Shown here piece by piece: positions 1 through 8,309 of a stretch of 38,286 bases of DNA; position 1 is the first letter of the stretch, and each line of letters starts with the position of its first letter. The position numbers were made by a program, and so were the translations under genes. This DNA is from Alphaproteobacteria bacterium (GTDB lineage: Bacteria > Pseudomonadota > Alphaproteobacteria > SHVP01): positions 1 to 38,286 of the forward strand of contig SHVP01000014.1 of assembly GCA_009694165.1 (NCBI GenBank), read 5' to 3'. The notes below the pieces were generated by a model. That model did no database searches. It had not been told where the DNA came from and worked only from the letters and a program-made list of their open reading frames with translations.

Positions 1-267
1 GCGTTGCGCGGTCGCACCATGGGCTGGGCGGAAAAAATCGACGCCTTCGTCAGCCTGGGATCGACCGGGCCGGCGCCGCTCGGTCATGCGACGACCGGCA
101 GCCGCCACTACCAGGTGCCGTGGGCGTATCTGGGGATGCCGTCGATGAACCTGCCCCTGCTCGCCGACGGCGGTTTACCGGTCGGCTTCCAGCTGATGGG
201 ATTTGGCGGCCGCGATTCCGATCTCTTTGCGCACGCCCGCTGGCTCGACGGCGCCCTTCCACGATAG
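1..267 (+). CDS. Amidase signature family protein, C-terminal fragment
   Basis: The reading frame is open from the first base and ends with TAG, so this is the 3' end of a gene that starts outside the window. The 88 visible residues match the C-terminus of amidase signature enzymes (GatA/AtzF-like). These have a loop with a PWAYLGMPSMNLP-type segment, then a GLPVGFQLMG segment and a final helix that packs on the core. The Ser-cisSer-Lys catalytic residues would be in the missing part, so the substrate cannot be judged. It ends 3 bases before the J-domain gene on the same strand, which suggests co-transcription. Family assignment is firm; specificity is unknown. Confidence 0.85.
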   Translation, partial: ALRGRTMGWAEKIDAFVSLGSTGPAPLGHATTGSRHYQVPWAYLGMPSMNLPLLADGGLPVGFQLMGFGGRDSDLFAHARWLDGALPR

Positions 268-270
268 GAC

Positions 271-786
271 ATGTCGGTCGCCGCCCTCGATCCGTACGAG
301 ACGCTGGGCGTTCCGCCCACCGCCAGCCTCGACTTCATCAAGTGGAAGTTCCGCAAGCTCGCCAAGCAGTACCACCCCGACACCGACCCGGACGGCCCGG
401 AGGCGGCCAACACCTTCCGCCGCATTTTGGCCGCCTACGCCATTCTCAGCGATCGCGACCAGCGCATCCTCTACGACATCGGCGGCTACCAGCCGATCGG
501 ACAGGAAGGAGCCCGAGTCGATCCGACCACTGATATCGGTCAAGAGGCGGCACGCTGGGAGCGCTACTACGAGAGCGACGTCCAGTGGCAGGTCGAAAGC
601 GGTGAACAGCGCCGGGCCACCACCGCCCTCGGGCGCCTGGTGAGCGAAACCGGAGTCTTTTTGGGCGACATCGGCCTGATGCTGATCACCATCGCGCTGG
701 TCGGCCTGCTGGCCAGCGTGCTGCTGTGGGGCGTGGCCGTTTTCGCTGAATGGACCGGCCTGACCTGGCTGATCGGAGTGAGTTAG
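271..786 (+). CDS. Membrane-anchored J-domain (DnaJ-like) protein
   Basis: A 171-residue protein. Residues about 7-70 form a J-domain: the DPYETLGV opening, a basic helix II (FRKLAKQY) and the HPD motif at 35-37 that stimulates DnaK ATPase. The family's Gly/Phe, zinc-finger and client-binding domains are absent. The C-terminal third carries one or two hydrophobic stretches (about 127-168), so it is probably an inner-membrane J-protein with the J-domain in the cytoplasm. ATG begins 3 bases after the amidase stop. Role inferred: local recruitment of DnaK to the membrane. The client is unknown. Confidence 0.85.
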   Translation: MSVAALDPYETLGVPPTASLDFIKWKFRKLAKQYHPDTDPDGPEAANTFRRILAAYAILSDRDQRILYDIGGYQPIGQEGARVDPTTDIGQEAARWERYYESDVQWQVESGEQRRATTALGRLVSETGVFLGDIGLMLITIALVGLLASVLLWGVAVFAEWTGLTWLIGVS

Positions 787-789
787 CCG

Positions 790-1563
790 TCACTCCGCAA
801 AGCGCACGCCGAGATCGTCGAGCCAGCTCAGCGTCACGGGCCATTCGACCTCGTCGGCACGACGATCGTCGAACGACTCGAATTGCCGCGCCGTGTGCTC
901 GCACACCTCGGGAGTCGGCAGGCGGATCTTGGCGCCGGTCTGCATCGCCAGCAGCTGGGAGCGACAGGCGGTTTCGAGTTGATCGCAGGTGGCATAGGCC
1001 GACCCCACCGATGTGCCGACCACGAGAACGCCGTGGTTGCGAAGCAGCATCGCCCAGTTCTGGCCGAGGTCCTTTTGCAGGCCCGCGCGCTCCGAGGGAT
1101 CGAGCGCGATCCCTTCATACTCGTGATAGGACAGGCGATTGTAGAACTGCAATGCATGTTGGCTCATCGGCAGCAGGCCGTCCTCGAGCGACGACACCGC
1201 GACACCGGCATCGGTGTGATGATGGAGCACGCAATTGGCATCCGGACGGCCCGCCAGGACCGCGCTATGGATGATCGCCCCGGCGGCGTTGACCGGCTCA
1301 CCATCCGGTTCCACCAGGTTGCCGTCGATATCGACCTTCACCAGCGTCGATGCCTTAACCTGCGAAAATAGCTGCCGATCCGGCTTCAAGAAAAAATGCT
1401 TGGGGTTGTCGGGAGAGCGCACCGACAAATGGGTGTTGATGCTGTCGGTCCACCCCTTCTGATCGAAGATGTGGTGGATCGCCGCCAGGTCGACACGGGC
1501 GCGCCATTCGGCTGCGGAGATGTCGTTGCGGCGAGCGCGGGAATAGACGTCGAGGGTGGCCAT
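790..1563 (-). CDS. Class II aldolase/adducin family protein
   Basis: A 257-residue cytoplasmic protein of the class II aldolase/adducin fold, about the usual length. Visible metal-site elements are the HHHTDAG segment near residue 118 and RNHGVLVVG near residue 180. These contribute the zinc-binding histidines of fuculose-phosphate aldolase relatives. The N-terminal NTHLSVR segment matches the phosphate or substrate loop. Many proteins of this type are annotated only as class II aldolase, and the reaction may be a decarboxylation or aldol cleavage that cannot be chosen from sequence. It converges on the J-domain gene with a 3-base gap. It may be cotranscribed with the upstream multicopper oxidase, 169 bases away on the same strand. 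Confidence 0.88.
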   Translation of the reverse strand: MATLDVYSRARRNDISAAEWRARVDLAAIHHIFDQKGWTDSINTHLSVRSPDNPKHFFLKPDRQLFSQVKASTLVKVDIDGNLVEPDGEPVNAAGAIIHSAVLAGRPDANCVLHHHTDAGVAVSSLEDGLLPMSQHALQFYNRLSYHEYEGIALDPSERAGLQKDLGQNWAMLLRNHGVLVVGTSVGSAYATCDQLETACRSQLLAMQTGAKIRLPTPEVCEHTARQFESFDDRRADEVEWPVTLSWLDDLGVRFAE

Positions 1564-1732
1564 CGCTGACTCCTGGGTCGGTGCGCGGGTGGGCGCGGTA
1601 TGATAGCGCCAAACTCACTGTGGGCCAGTATGAAACGCCCTTGATGACGCGCCTGCGCGGTAGCCGGCGGCAGGGGCCGGATAGCGCGCGATCGTTCGAT
1701 TTCCGCGGGCGCCAAGACCGGGCGAGCGACGT

Positions 1733-2782
1733 TCACGCCGCGACGTCGATCACCATCATCATGCCACCGCCGCCGTCGACCTCGACCCCGTCGTTGGTCA
1801 TATGGTGGTTGATGTGACAGTGCAGCAGCCATTTGCCGGGCCTCAGCGCCGTCCATAGGACATCGTAGCGCTCGCCCGGGCCGACCAGGACGGTATCCTT
1901 GCGCAACCGGGCCTCGCGCGGCACGGCGTGGCCGTCGGTGGCGACGATCTCGAACGCACCGCCGTGGATATGGATCGGATGAATGAATTGGCCCGAGCCG
2001 ATCAGGCGAAACAGTAGACGGTCGCCCAGCCTGGCCTTGATCGTTTCGGTGGCGGGGTAACTCCTGCCATTGATGGTGAAGTAGTTAGGCATCATGCCGT
2101 CGTGCGGCATCGCCGGATAGCTGTCGCCGCGCACGATCCGCCACTCGCCCAGCGCCAGCACGTACTCCGCCTCGTGCGGCGGCTCGTCGCCTTCGATGAT
2201 GAGCGCGCCGTAGAGGCCGACCGCCTGCTGGCGGTCGGCGGCGAGATGCGAGTGGTAGAAGAACGTGCCCGGCGTTTCCGGAACGACGAATTCATAGACA
2301 TGGGTCGCGCCCCGCTCGATCGGCGCCTGGGTAAGCAGCGGTACGCCGTCCTGCTCGTTCGGAATGTCGAGGCCGTGCCAATGCACCGTCGTCGCCTCGG
2401 GCAATTCGTTCCTGACCCTGATGCGAATGCGCTCGCCAGGACGAACGCGCAGCAGCGGCCCGGGGACCTGCTGGTTGTAAGCGTAAGCGCCGGCGATGAC
2501 GGTGGGCAGGATGGACCAGCGCACCACCCCGACCGTCAAGGCGAATTCCCGCACGCCATCGACCAGGACGGGGGCGAGATCGCGCCCGCCGACGGCGGCG
2601 ATGCCAAGGGCGGAGGCCGAACGCGCCTTGATCGGACCCATGTTATGCCCGCCCGCAGGAGCGGAGCCCGCCGGCACTCCGCCGTGGCCGGCATGCTGGT
2701 CCTGCCCGCCATAAATGCCGATCGCCACGGCGGCAAGCGCAGCGACGACCGCGGCGGTCGTCCACCAAACAAGTCGGTTCAT
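1733..2782 (-). CDS. Two-domain multicopper oxidase (laccase-like), exported
   Basis: A 349-residue protein with an N-terminal hydrophobic segment (about 4-25), signal peptide or anchor, so it acts in the periplasm. All four copper motifs are visible: HWH at 134-136, HSH at 177-179, HPIHIHG from 268 and HCHINHH from 321. Cys322 is the type 1 copper ligand that passes electrons to the trinuclear site where O2 is reduced. The length fits a two-domain rather than a three-domain oxidase. The tail has a Gly-rich GGGGMMMV strand, and the usual axial Met position after the last histidine is not obvious. The substrate (phenols, Cu(I) or other metals) cannot be assigned. The His/Gly-rich region after the signal (about 30-48) may bind metal. 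Confidence 0.9.
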   Translation of the reverse strand: MNRLVWWTTAAVVAALAAVAIGIYGGQDQHAGHGGVPAGSAPAGGHNMGPIKARSASALGIAAVGGRDLAPVLVDGVREFALTVGVVRWSILPTVIAGAYAYNQQVPGPLLRVRPGERIRIRVRNELPEATTVHWHGLDIPNEQDGVPLLTQAPIERGATHVYEFVVPETPGTFFYHSHLAADRQQAVGLYGALIIEGDEPPHEAEYVLALGEWRIVRGDSYPAMPHDGMMPNYFTINGRSYPATETIKARLGDRLLFRLIGSGQFIHPIHIHGGAFEIVATDGHAVPREARLRKDTVLVGPGERYDVLWTALRPGKWLLHCHINHHMTNDGVEVDGGGGMMMVIDVAA

Positions 2783-3011
2783 GGCAGTCTTCCTCGCGTT
2801 CTTGGGAGTGGCCCCCGCCCTATCGGCGGCCTGGTCGGTGAGCGACCCGTGAGCCGAACGTTAGCTCATCCTTCGGCGCATGGTGACGCTATTGTCAACC
2901 AGAAGGGAAACAGGTCGGGCACTTTGGACTGGCGGCTTCGCCCTTGGGCGGAGGCTGGTAGAGTAGTGGTCATCTTGGCCGGCGAGAGACGGTTCAAAGG
3001 AAGACAAGGCC

Positions 3012-3315
3012 ATGAAAGCCATTCGCGTTCAGTACACGGTGCGTCCGCAGTTTGCCGACCAGAATCGGAAAATATCGCCGCGGTGATGACCGAACTGCAC
3101 GCGCTTGGCGATTTCGGCTGCAAGCACAGCTCCTATGTCCTGCCGGACGGCAAGACGTTCATGCACCTGGTGCACTACCGTTCGGACGAGGCCGAGCGCC
3201 CGCCGGGCAGCTGGCCTCGTTCAAACACTTGCAGCAGCAGCTCAAGGACAACCTCGAGGTGCCGCCGAAGCTGGAAACGCTCGATGTCGCCGAAAGCTCG
3301 TTTGAGCTTTTCTAA
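3012..3315 (+). pseudogene. Frameshifted small conserved protein (about 100 aa)
   Basis: Three consecutive frames together spell one plausible small protein. The ATG at 3012 opens MKAIRVQYTVRPQFADQN, which stops early. From about 3068 the next frame gives ENIAAVMTELHALGDFG and YVLPDGKTFMHLVHY. From about 3205 a third frame gives LASFKHLQQQLKDNLEVPP and the end SSFELF. Each change of frame equals the loss of one base. The assembled product resembles small ferredoxin-like-fold (dimeric alpha/beta barrel type) proteins of unknown role that I recognise only by pattern. Either the gene is decayed or the sequence carries two single-base errors. Confidence 0.65.
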
Positions 3316-3392
3316 ACGCGACGGATGACCGCTCAACCCCAGCAAGTTGGCTGAAGCGCCTGTCAGTCGGAAAAATTCACAACCGGACAAAG

Positions 3393-4363
3393 ATGGCCAC
3401 GCCCCGTCCTAGGAGAACGACAGACTGGCTACGCTCGATGGTTACGACATTCTCGACACGCCGGGCGATGCCGCCTTCGATCGCATCACCCGACTCGCGA
3501 CAAAGCTGTTCGAAACCCCGATCGCGCTGGTGTCGTTAATCGACAAGGACCGGCAGTGGTTCAAGTCGCGCCAAGGCCTCGAGGCCGAGAAAACGCCGCG
3601 CAACGTGGCGTTCTGCGCCCATGCCATCCGCGGGACGGACGTGTTCGTGGTCAATGACGCAACCCGCGACCCCCGTTTTTCCGACAACCCGTTGGTCGTC
3701 GCTGATCCAGGAATCCGCTTCTACGCGGGCGCCCCGTTGATGGCTCCGAACGGACAGAACCTCGGCACCCTGTGCGTGATCGATCGCAAACCACGCGACG
3801 TCGATGACGACCAAAAGAGTCCCCTCGCCGATCTCACCAAAATGGTCATGGACGAGTAGGAGTTGCGTCGTCTGTCGATGATCGACCCGCTGACCGGAGC
3901 GCTGTCTCGACGGCATTTCACCGATGTAGGAACCCGCGAAGTTCGCCGATCGATCCGCTATGGCGCGCCGCTCTCGGTCCTGCTCGCGGACATCGACCGT
4001 TTCAAGAAGATCAACGACACCTTGGGCCTTGCCACCGGCGATGCCGTCCTGAAACGATTCGCCCAGACTTGCCGAGGCGCTCTTCGCAAACACGATGTCA
4101 TCGGACGCATCGGCGGCGAAGAGTTCGGCATTCTTCTCCCGCATACGGATGCCGTCCAAGCGTTGTAAGTGGCCGAGCGCATCCGCGAGGCCGTCAAGAA
4201 CGATCCCATCCTGGTCGACGGCAAGAAGACCTCGATCACCGTCAGCATCGGCGTTACCTCGGTCGCCTCGGCGGCGGATGACCTGAACTCGCTTCTGGGG
4301 CACGCCGACAAGGCGCTGTACGACGCCAAGGCCGGCGGACGAGACAAGGTCAGTCAACGATGA
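3393..4363 (+). pseudogene. Decayed GAF-GGDEF diguanylate cyclase
   Basis: The ATG at 3393 begins MATPRP. A one-base loss near 3410 then moves the frame, after which ENDRLATLDGYDILDTPG starts a typical GAF domain (PIALVSLIDKDRQWFKS; NVAFCAHAI; FYAGAPL; LGTLCVID). A TAG at 3857-3859 interrupts the linker to the GGDEF domain (SMIDPLTGALSRRHF; DIDRFKKINDTLG; active-site GGEEF). A TAA at 4166-4168 interrupts it again, before VAERIREAV and YDAKAGGRD. Apart from the first shift, all parts are in the same frame, so the two stops are substitutions rather than indels. An intact version would make c-di-GMP in response to a GAF-bound signal; this copy should not make a full enzyme. Confidence 0.85.
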
Positions 4364-4394
4364 ACGGGGCGGCCAGCGATAATCACGGGAAAAG

Positions 4395-4472
4395 TGGTGC
4401 GCCCTCCCGGACTCGAACCGGGGACCCACAGCTTAGAAGGCTGTTGCTCTCATCCACCTGAGCTAAGGGCGC
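4395..4472 (-). tRNA. tRNA-Arg (anticodon TCT)
   Basis: On the minus strand the cloverleaf folds fully. The acceptor GCGCCCT pairs with AGGGCGC, the D-stem GCTC with GAGC, the anticodon stem ACAGC with GCTGT around the loop CTTCTAA (anticodon TCT), and the T-stem CCCGG with CCGGG around TTCGAGT. The discriminator A is followed by an encoded CCA. It lies just after the decayed GAF-GGDEF gene, on the opposite strand. Confidence 0.96.
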
Positions 4473-4551
4473 CTACTTCTCTCCACCTACTGCAAAAGAT
4501 GGCGCCTGGCAAAGGGAGGCGGTCAATGGGGCGGCGCAACCCGCCTGCCAT

Positions 4552-5988
4552 TCAGCGACCGCCGCGCTCGCCCGTGAGACCGCGCCGCACGCCATCCGCC
4601 TCGCGGCCGAGCGAGGGGTCGAGGCGGAGCGCCTGGTCAACGTCCTCGCGCGCTTCCGCGACGCGCCTCACCTTGCCGAGGTAGAGAGCCCGGCTCAAGA
4701 AGGCGCGGGCCGTCGGTTCCTTGGCCAGCACACGGGTCAAGTCGTCGATCGCCCCGAGATTGTCGCCGAGCGCGCCCTTGGCGTCGGCGCGCATCAGGTA
4801 CAGCGCCCGATAGTCGGGCGATCGGTCGAGCGCGGTGTTCAGGTCGGCGACGGCCCGCCCGAACTCCTTCTGGCGGTGGAAGGCGGCGGCGCGGATGATC
4901 AGCGCCGGCAGCAGGGCGGGATTGATGGCGAGCGCCGTCGCGGCATCGTCAATCGCCGTGGCGTATTGCGCCGTGCCGAAGGCCGCCTGGGCGCGCGCCG
5001 CCAGCAGCAGGGGTCGCATGGCGTCGAATTCGGCCATCGCCTCGAGCGCCGCGCTCAAATCGGCACGGGCTCCGGCGAAGTTCCCCTTCGTCGCCAGTGC
5101 CAACCCGCGCTGCCCCAGCGCTTCGGCGTTCCCGGGTTCGCGCTCCAAGACCATCGCCAGATCGGGCATGGCCTCCTCGGCGCGGCCGGCGCGAACCCGC
5201 TCTTGCGCGCGCAAGAGGGCAAGGCCGACGACGTCCTCGCCGATCGGCAGGCTGAACACTCGGCGGTCCAGGATGGCGGCCACGTCGGCCGGAAGCTTGA
5301 AGCCGCGGTCGGCCAACGCATAGGAGACGTACTCGGCCAGGGCTTCCTGCACTGCCGTGGCGGCATAGAGGTTCGGCAAGCCGACCTGGCGCGCAAGGTC
5401 GTCGCGCCGTGCGGCTAAGGCTTCGCGCCAATCGGCAAAGCCCGCCTTCTTGATACCCTCCCGGAGGTCGCAGATTCGCGGTTCGACCGCCTGGCGGAAC
5501 TCGGGCGATCGCGCGATACGGCTGTGGGCGTCGGCGACGTGCACGAGCTCGTGCGACAGCGAGTCGAACACCTGCGCCGGCTGCTCGAGGGGAAAGGAAT
5601 TGTAGATCCACAGGACGCCCGCGCCGGACCCCGCCAGCGTCTCCAGTCCATGCGCCTGCCCGGTTGCGCGGTCGACGCGATAGATCGGCACCGGACCCGG
5701 GGCCGCCGCCCGGTCGATCAGCCCGGGGGCCTTCTGGCGGATGGCCTGAAGTTGGGCAAGGAAGGCCGCCTGCTCCTCCGCCCGCCACGACCGCAAGGGG
5801 AAGCTCGAAGCGCCAGAACGCTCGCTCACCGCCTGGAGGCTGGGCGACAACTCGTTGCGAAAGTCGACGTATCGCGCCCACTCGGGGTCGAGCGAGGGCG
5901 CCGCGCAACCAGCGGCCAGCAGCAACACCGCCCAGGTGAACCATCGAGTGGCCGCGCGCAAACCCGGCCCCAAGCGCTTTATCCGCAC
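4552..5988 (-). CDS. Lipoprotein with HExxH zincin-like motif and TPR repeats
   Basis: Counting from the GTG at 5988 (about 478 residues), a signal peptide ends in a lipobox LLAAGC with Cys28, predicting an envelope lipoprotein. Residues about 146-150 read HELVH, a zinc-metallopeptidase HExxH motif. About 65-70 residues later, EALAEY supplies a candidate third (Glu) ligand, as in gluzincins. The C-terminal half (about 240-470) is a run of TPR-like helices with alternating A-x-G-L and A-L-x-L-x-P patterns. Two adjacent GTG codons (5988, 5991) or longer starts are possible, because the frame is open to 6165. I do not recognise the family by name; periplasmic peptidase activity is an inference from the motif. 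Confidence 0.75.
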   Translation of the reverse strand: MRIKRLGPGLRAATRWFTWAVLLLAAGCAAPSLDPEWARYVDFRNELSPSLQAVSERSGASSFPLRSWRAEEQAAFLAQLQAIRQKAPGLIDRAAAPGPVPIYRVDRATGQAHGLETLAGSGAGVLWIYNSFPLEQPAQVFDSLSHELVHVADAHSRIARSPEFRQAVEPRICDLREGIKKAGFADWREALAARRDDLARQVGLPNLYAATAVQEALAEYVSYALADRGFKLPADVAAILDRRVFSLPIGEDVVGLALLRAQERVRAGRAEEAMPDLAMVLEREPGNAEALGQRGLALATKGNFAGARADLSAALEAMAEFDAMRPLLLAARAQAAFGTAQYATAIDDAATALAINPALLPALIIRAAAFHRQKEFGRAVADLNTALDRSPDYRALYLMRADAKGALGDNLGAIDDLTRVLAKEPTARAFLSRALYLGKVRRVAEAREDVDQALRLDPSLGREADGVRRGLTGERGGR

Positions 5989-6139
5989 CACGCTCCCGTC
6001 CCATCGACGAATGGCGACCAAGCCAAACCCTACCCTGGACCAAGCCGCTGACGCCCATGCCGTCGAACACTCGTCCGTGAAACGAACCGGGGGCCGACGC
6101 TGCCGCCGACCCCCGATCCGAATACGCATCGGCAGGTGG

Positions 6140-7276
6140 CTATTTCTTGGTCGCGCCCACCGCATAGTACGAGCCGAAGCCCTTGCCCTCGCCCCGCTTG
6201 CCGTCGGTCATGTAGACGCTCGGGATGCGCTCCTCGAAATAATCCCCGGCGGCAAAACCGGCCTGCACCGTGATCTGCCGGAAATCTTCATCCTGGATGG
6301 TGCCGAGATACGGCTCGGCGTTGTAGTGGGCATTCCATTCGGAAAAGTACTTGTCGTAGGGATCTTTCCGCCCGATTCCGTCGACATGCACCATCACGCC
6401 GCCTTTGCGCAGCAGGCGGTGGCATTCCTTAAAGATGTTGCGGCTGCCGCGCGTCGAGGTCTCGTGCAGCATGATGTGCGACACGATCAGGTCGAAATAG
6501 CCGTCCGGAAAATCGGTATGCTCGGCGTTCTGCTGGCTGAAGTGCACCTTCTTGCCCAACGCCTCGGCGCGGTAATGGCCATAGCGCACGCAGGGCCCGG
6601 CGACGTCGAGCGCATGGACCTCCGCGTCGGGATAGTGATCGGCGTAGGGCAAGGTCGAGTGACCGATCGTGCATCCCATATCGAGAATGCGCTTGGGCTT
6701 CAGAGTCGGGAAACGTTTCTTGATCCACGAGCCGCTGGAAACGCCCATGTCGTCGTTATTCGGACCGGCCTGACCCATGAAATAGAGGTGCAGGGTGCGA
6801 TCGAATTCAGCGCCGGCCAGGATGTCCTCGCCCGTCGTTTCGCTGTGATAGGCGCCGGGCTTGCAGTGAATGTCGACCGCGGTGTGGTAACTCGGCATTT
6901 CCAGCTTCGCATTCATGCGCAGCGTGCCGCGTTTGCCCGAGAACTTGGCCTTCGCCTTCTTGAGCAGGTCGGGGAGCTGGCGCTCGATACTGGGACGCAC
7001 AGTGTCGTACAGCATCTCCTGACTGGTGCGCAGCAGGGAACTCCACATCTGATTGTACGGCTCCTGGCCCAACGCCTCGCGCACCTCGCGGCGGCTCACG
7101 GGCGGGCGGTTCTTTTCCTTCAGGAACTTCGGCACGACCCGTTGCCGATAGAGAACGTCGTTGCCCGGCATAATCTCTTGGGCGATGTGCACCTTGAAGG
7201 CGCGAATGAAATGTTGGCGCGACTGCTCGTCCTGATTGGCATCAGGAAACATGGCATGCGTGGCGTTGATCGGCAT
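6140..7276 (-). CDS. Class I SAM-dependent methyltransferase with long N-terminal extension
   Basis: A 378-residue cytoplasmic protein. The C-terminal half is a Rossmann-like methyltransferase. Motif I is RILDMGCTIGHST (about 213), followed by an acidic end of strand 2 (EVHALDVAG). Motif II/III is FPDGYFDLIVSHIMLHE, and motif post-III is HRLLRKGGVMVHVD. The N-terminal 180 residues are mostly helical and conserved-looking but unassigned. They include a His-rich patch (SYHTAVDIHCKPGAYH). Motif I has Thr-Ile where most relatives have Gly-x. The substrate is unknown. ATG at 7276 is the first good start. The stop lies about 150 bases upstream of the preferred start of the lipoprotein gene, on the same strand. 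Confidence 0.85.
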   Translation of the reverse strand: MPINATHAMFPDANQDEQSRQHFIRAFKVHIAQEIMPGNDVLYRQRVVPKFLKEKNRPPVSRREVREALGQEPYNQMWSSLLRTSQEMLYDTVRPSIERQLPDLLKKAKAKFSGKRGTLRMNAKLEMPSYHTAVDIHCKPGAYHSETTGEDILAGAEFDRTLHLYFMGQAGPNNDDMGVSSGSWIKKRFPTLKPKRILDMGCTIGHSTLPYADHYPDAEVHALDVAGPCVRYGHYRAEALGKKVHFSQQNAEHTDFPDGYFDLIVSHIMLHETSTRGSRNIFKECHRLLRKGGVMVHVDGIGRKDPYDKYFSEWNAHYNAEPYLGTIQDEDFRQITVQAGFAAGDYFEERIPSVYMTDGKRGEGKGFGSYYAVGATKK

Positions 7277-7385
7277 GGATCCCTCGGGTGGCTAATGGCA
7301 ACGCGCAAAGGTACCCGTGGAACGGACGAGCGACAAGTCCGCCCGGCGATCAGGCGGGCCGTGCCGGAGCCTGAACCGTCGCCGC

Positions 7386-7679
7386 CTACCCGACCTGGCC
7401 GGACTTGAAGTTGTCGGCGTAGCTCTTTGGGCGAACGCGCCGGTCGCGGGGTTCCCCCACCTCGAATTCAAGACCGCGCGCCTTGGCAAACTCCACGGCC
7501 TCCTCCTTGGTGGCGAACGCCATCACCACCTGCTGGGTCGTGTCCGCCGAGCTGGTCCAGCCCATTAACGGATCGATCTGCCGGGGTGCCATCGAATCAT
7601 ATTCGAGCAGCCACCGTTGGCTGTTGGCGCGTCCGGACTGCATCGCTGTCTTCGCTGGCCGAAAAATTCGAGCTTTCAT
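7386..7679 (-). CDS. NDUFS4-like complex I accessory subunit (ETC complex I conserved region)
   Basis: A 97-residue protein matching the NDUFS4/ETC-C1 family of NADH:ubiquinone oxidoreductase accessory subunits, typical of alphaproteobacteria and mitochondria. Recognisable parts are the opening ARIFRPAKTAMQSGRA, the WLLEY strand, PLMGWTSSADTTQQV and the KEEAVEFAKARGLEFEV helix-strand. The final KSYADNFKSG matches the family's basic tail. In mitochondria this subunit stabilises the NADH-oxidising arm; a similar role at the membrane-bound complex is expected here. ATG at 7679 is close to the family start. The nuo structural genes are not in the window. Confidence 0.9.
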   Translation of the reverse strand: MKARIFRPAKTAMQSGRANSQRWLLEYDSMAPRQIDPLMGWTSSADTTQQVVMAFATKEEAVEFAKARGLEFEVGEPRDRRVRPKSYADNFKSGQVG

Positions 7680-7790
7680 GGATCAAACAACTTTGAACAA
7701 TGACCGGCTCACAGGTAAGGCGAAGTCGCCTTGCTGGCAAGCCACCTTCGTCGGGATGGGTTATGCTCCCGACCGACCGTACAAGGGCCG

Positions 7791-8051
7791 ATGTTTGTCC
7801 CCACCCCTCGATTTTTCGCACTTTTCCTGGCCACCTGCGGCGGCCTCGCCCTGGTGGTGCTCGGTCTTTTCCGCTACGGGTCGCTTCACCCCGGCCGCAT
7901 CCTTTACCAAGAAGTTCTGCGCACCGCGGCACATTCCGGCCAGAGTCGCACAGCGACCGAGCTGCGCTGGCGCCGGGCCGAGCCCAACCTGAGTGCGCCC
8001 GGCTGTGCACTCGCCTTGCTGACGTTCTCGCCAATGTCAGTGCTCGACTAG
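7791..8051 (+). CDS. Hypothetical short membrane protein, possibly a remnant
   Basis: ATG at 7791 opens 86 residues with a clear N-terminal transmembrane or signal segment (about 7-28, FFALFLATCGGLALVVLGLF) and a YGSLHPGRILYQEVLR stretch that reads like real protein. After about residue 70 the text becomes less protein-like. Another frame continues with TRLADVLANVSARLAGELSAP, so a frameshift near 8000 is possible. I do not recognise a family. This is the only gene candidate in the 480 bases between the NDUFS4-like gene and the next small reading frame. Confidence 0.35.
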   Translation: MFVPTPRFFALFLATCGGLALVVLGLFRYGSLHPGRILYQEVLRTAAHSGQSRTATELRWRRAEPNLSAPGCALALLTFSPMSVLD

Positions 8052-8177
8052 CCGGCGAGTTGAGTGCGCCGGGCGACGCTCGCGTACCGAGATTGTTGCC
8101 CGCCACCGGCCAAGATTTGACGGCGGACTCGCCAACGTTCACATTCCCGGCCCAGCGCAACGGCTGTGAGGGTGGCG

Positions 8178-8282
8178 GTGCGAACGGCGTTAGAATTCAT
8201 CGCGTTTCTCGCCGTGCTCGGACTGCTGTTCTGGTTGATCAGCACCTCGAGTCAGCTCGACATTCGCGGCGTCGGCGGGTAG
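8178..8282 (+). CDS. Short membrane-anchor reading frame, probably the N-terminus of the next gene
   Basis: From GTG 8178 the 34 residues form one transmembrane helix (LEFIAFLAVLGLLFWLI) followed by STSSQLDIRGVGG and TAG at 8280-8282. The frame then runs on without another stop into the following gene (GGGEAESSS, then KMAQIV). This suggests that the TAG interrupts a single membrane-anchored protein. GTG codons at 8166 and 8172 are alternative starts. Confidence 0.4.
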   Translation: MRTALEFIAFLAVLGLLFWLISTSSQLDIRGVGG

Positions 8283-8309
8283 GGCGGCGGTGAGGCGGAA
8301 TCGAGTTCG

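Noticed and set aside
2102..3328. Long plus-strand frame opposite the multicopper oxidase
   Set aside because: It is mostly the antisense of a well-supported oxidase gene with all copper motifs. Only its final part belongs to a real (frameshifted) small gene.
3857..4168. Stop-codon reassignment (TAG or TAA read as sense)
   Set aside because: TAG ends several intact genes here (amidase, J-domain protein, 8828) and TAA ends others. Lesions also include frameshifts, so decay or error is simpler.
3000..4480. Integrated genomic island beside tRNA-Arg
   Set aside because: No integrase, no direct repeat of the tRNA 3' end was found, and the decayed genes look like ordinary chromosomal genes.
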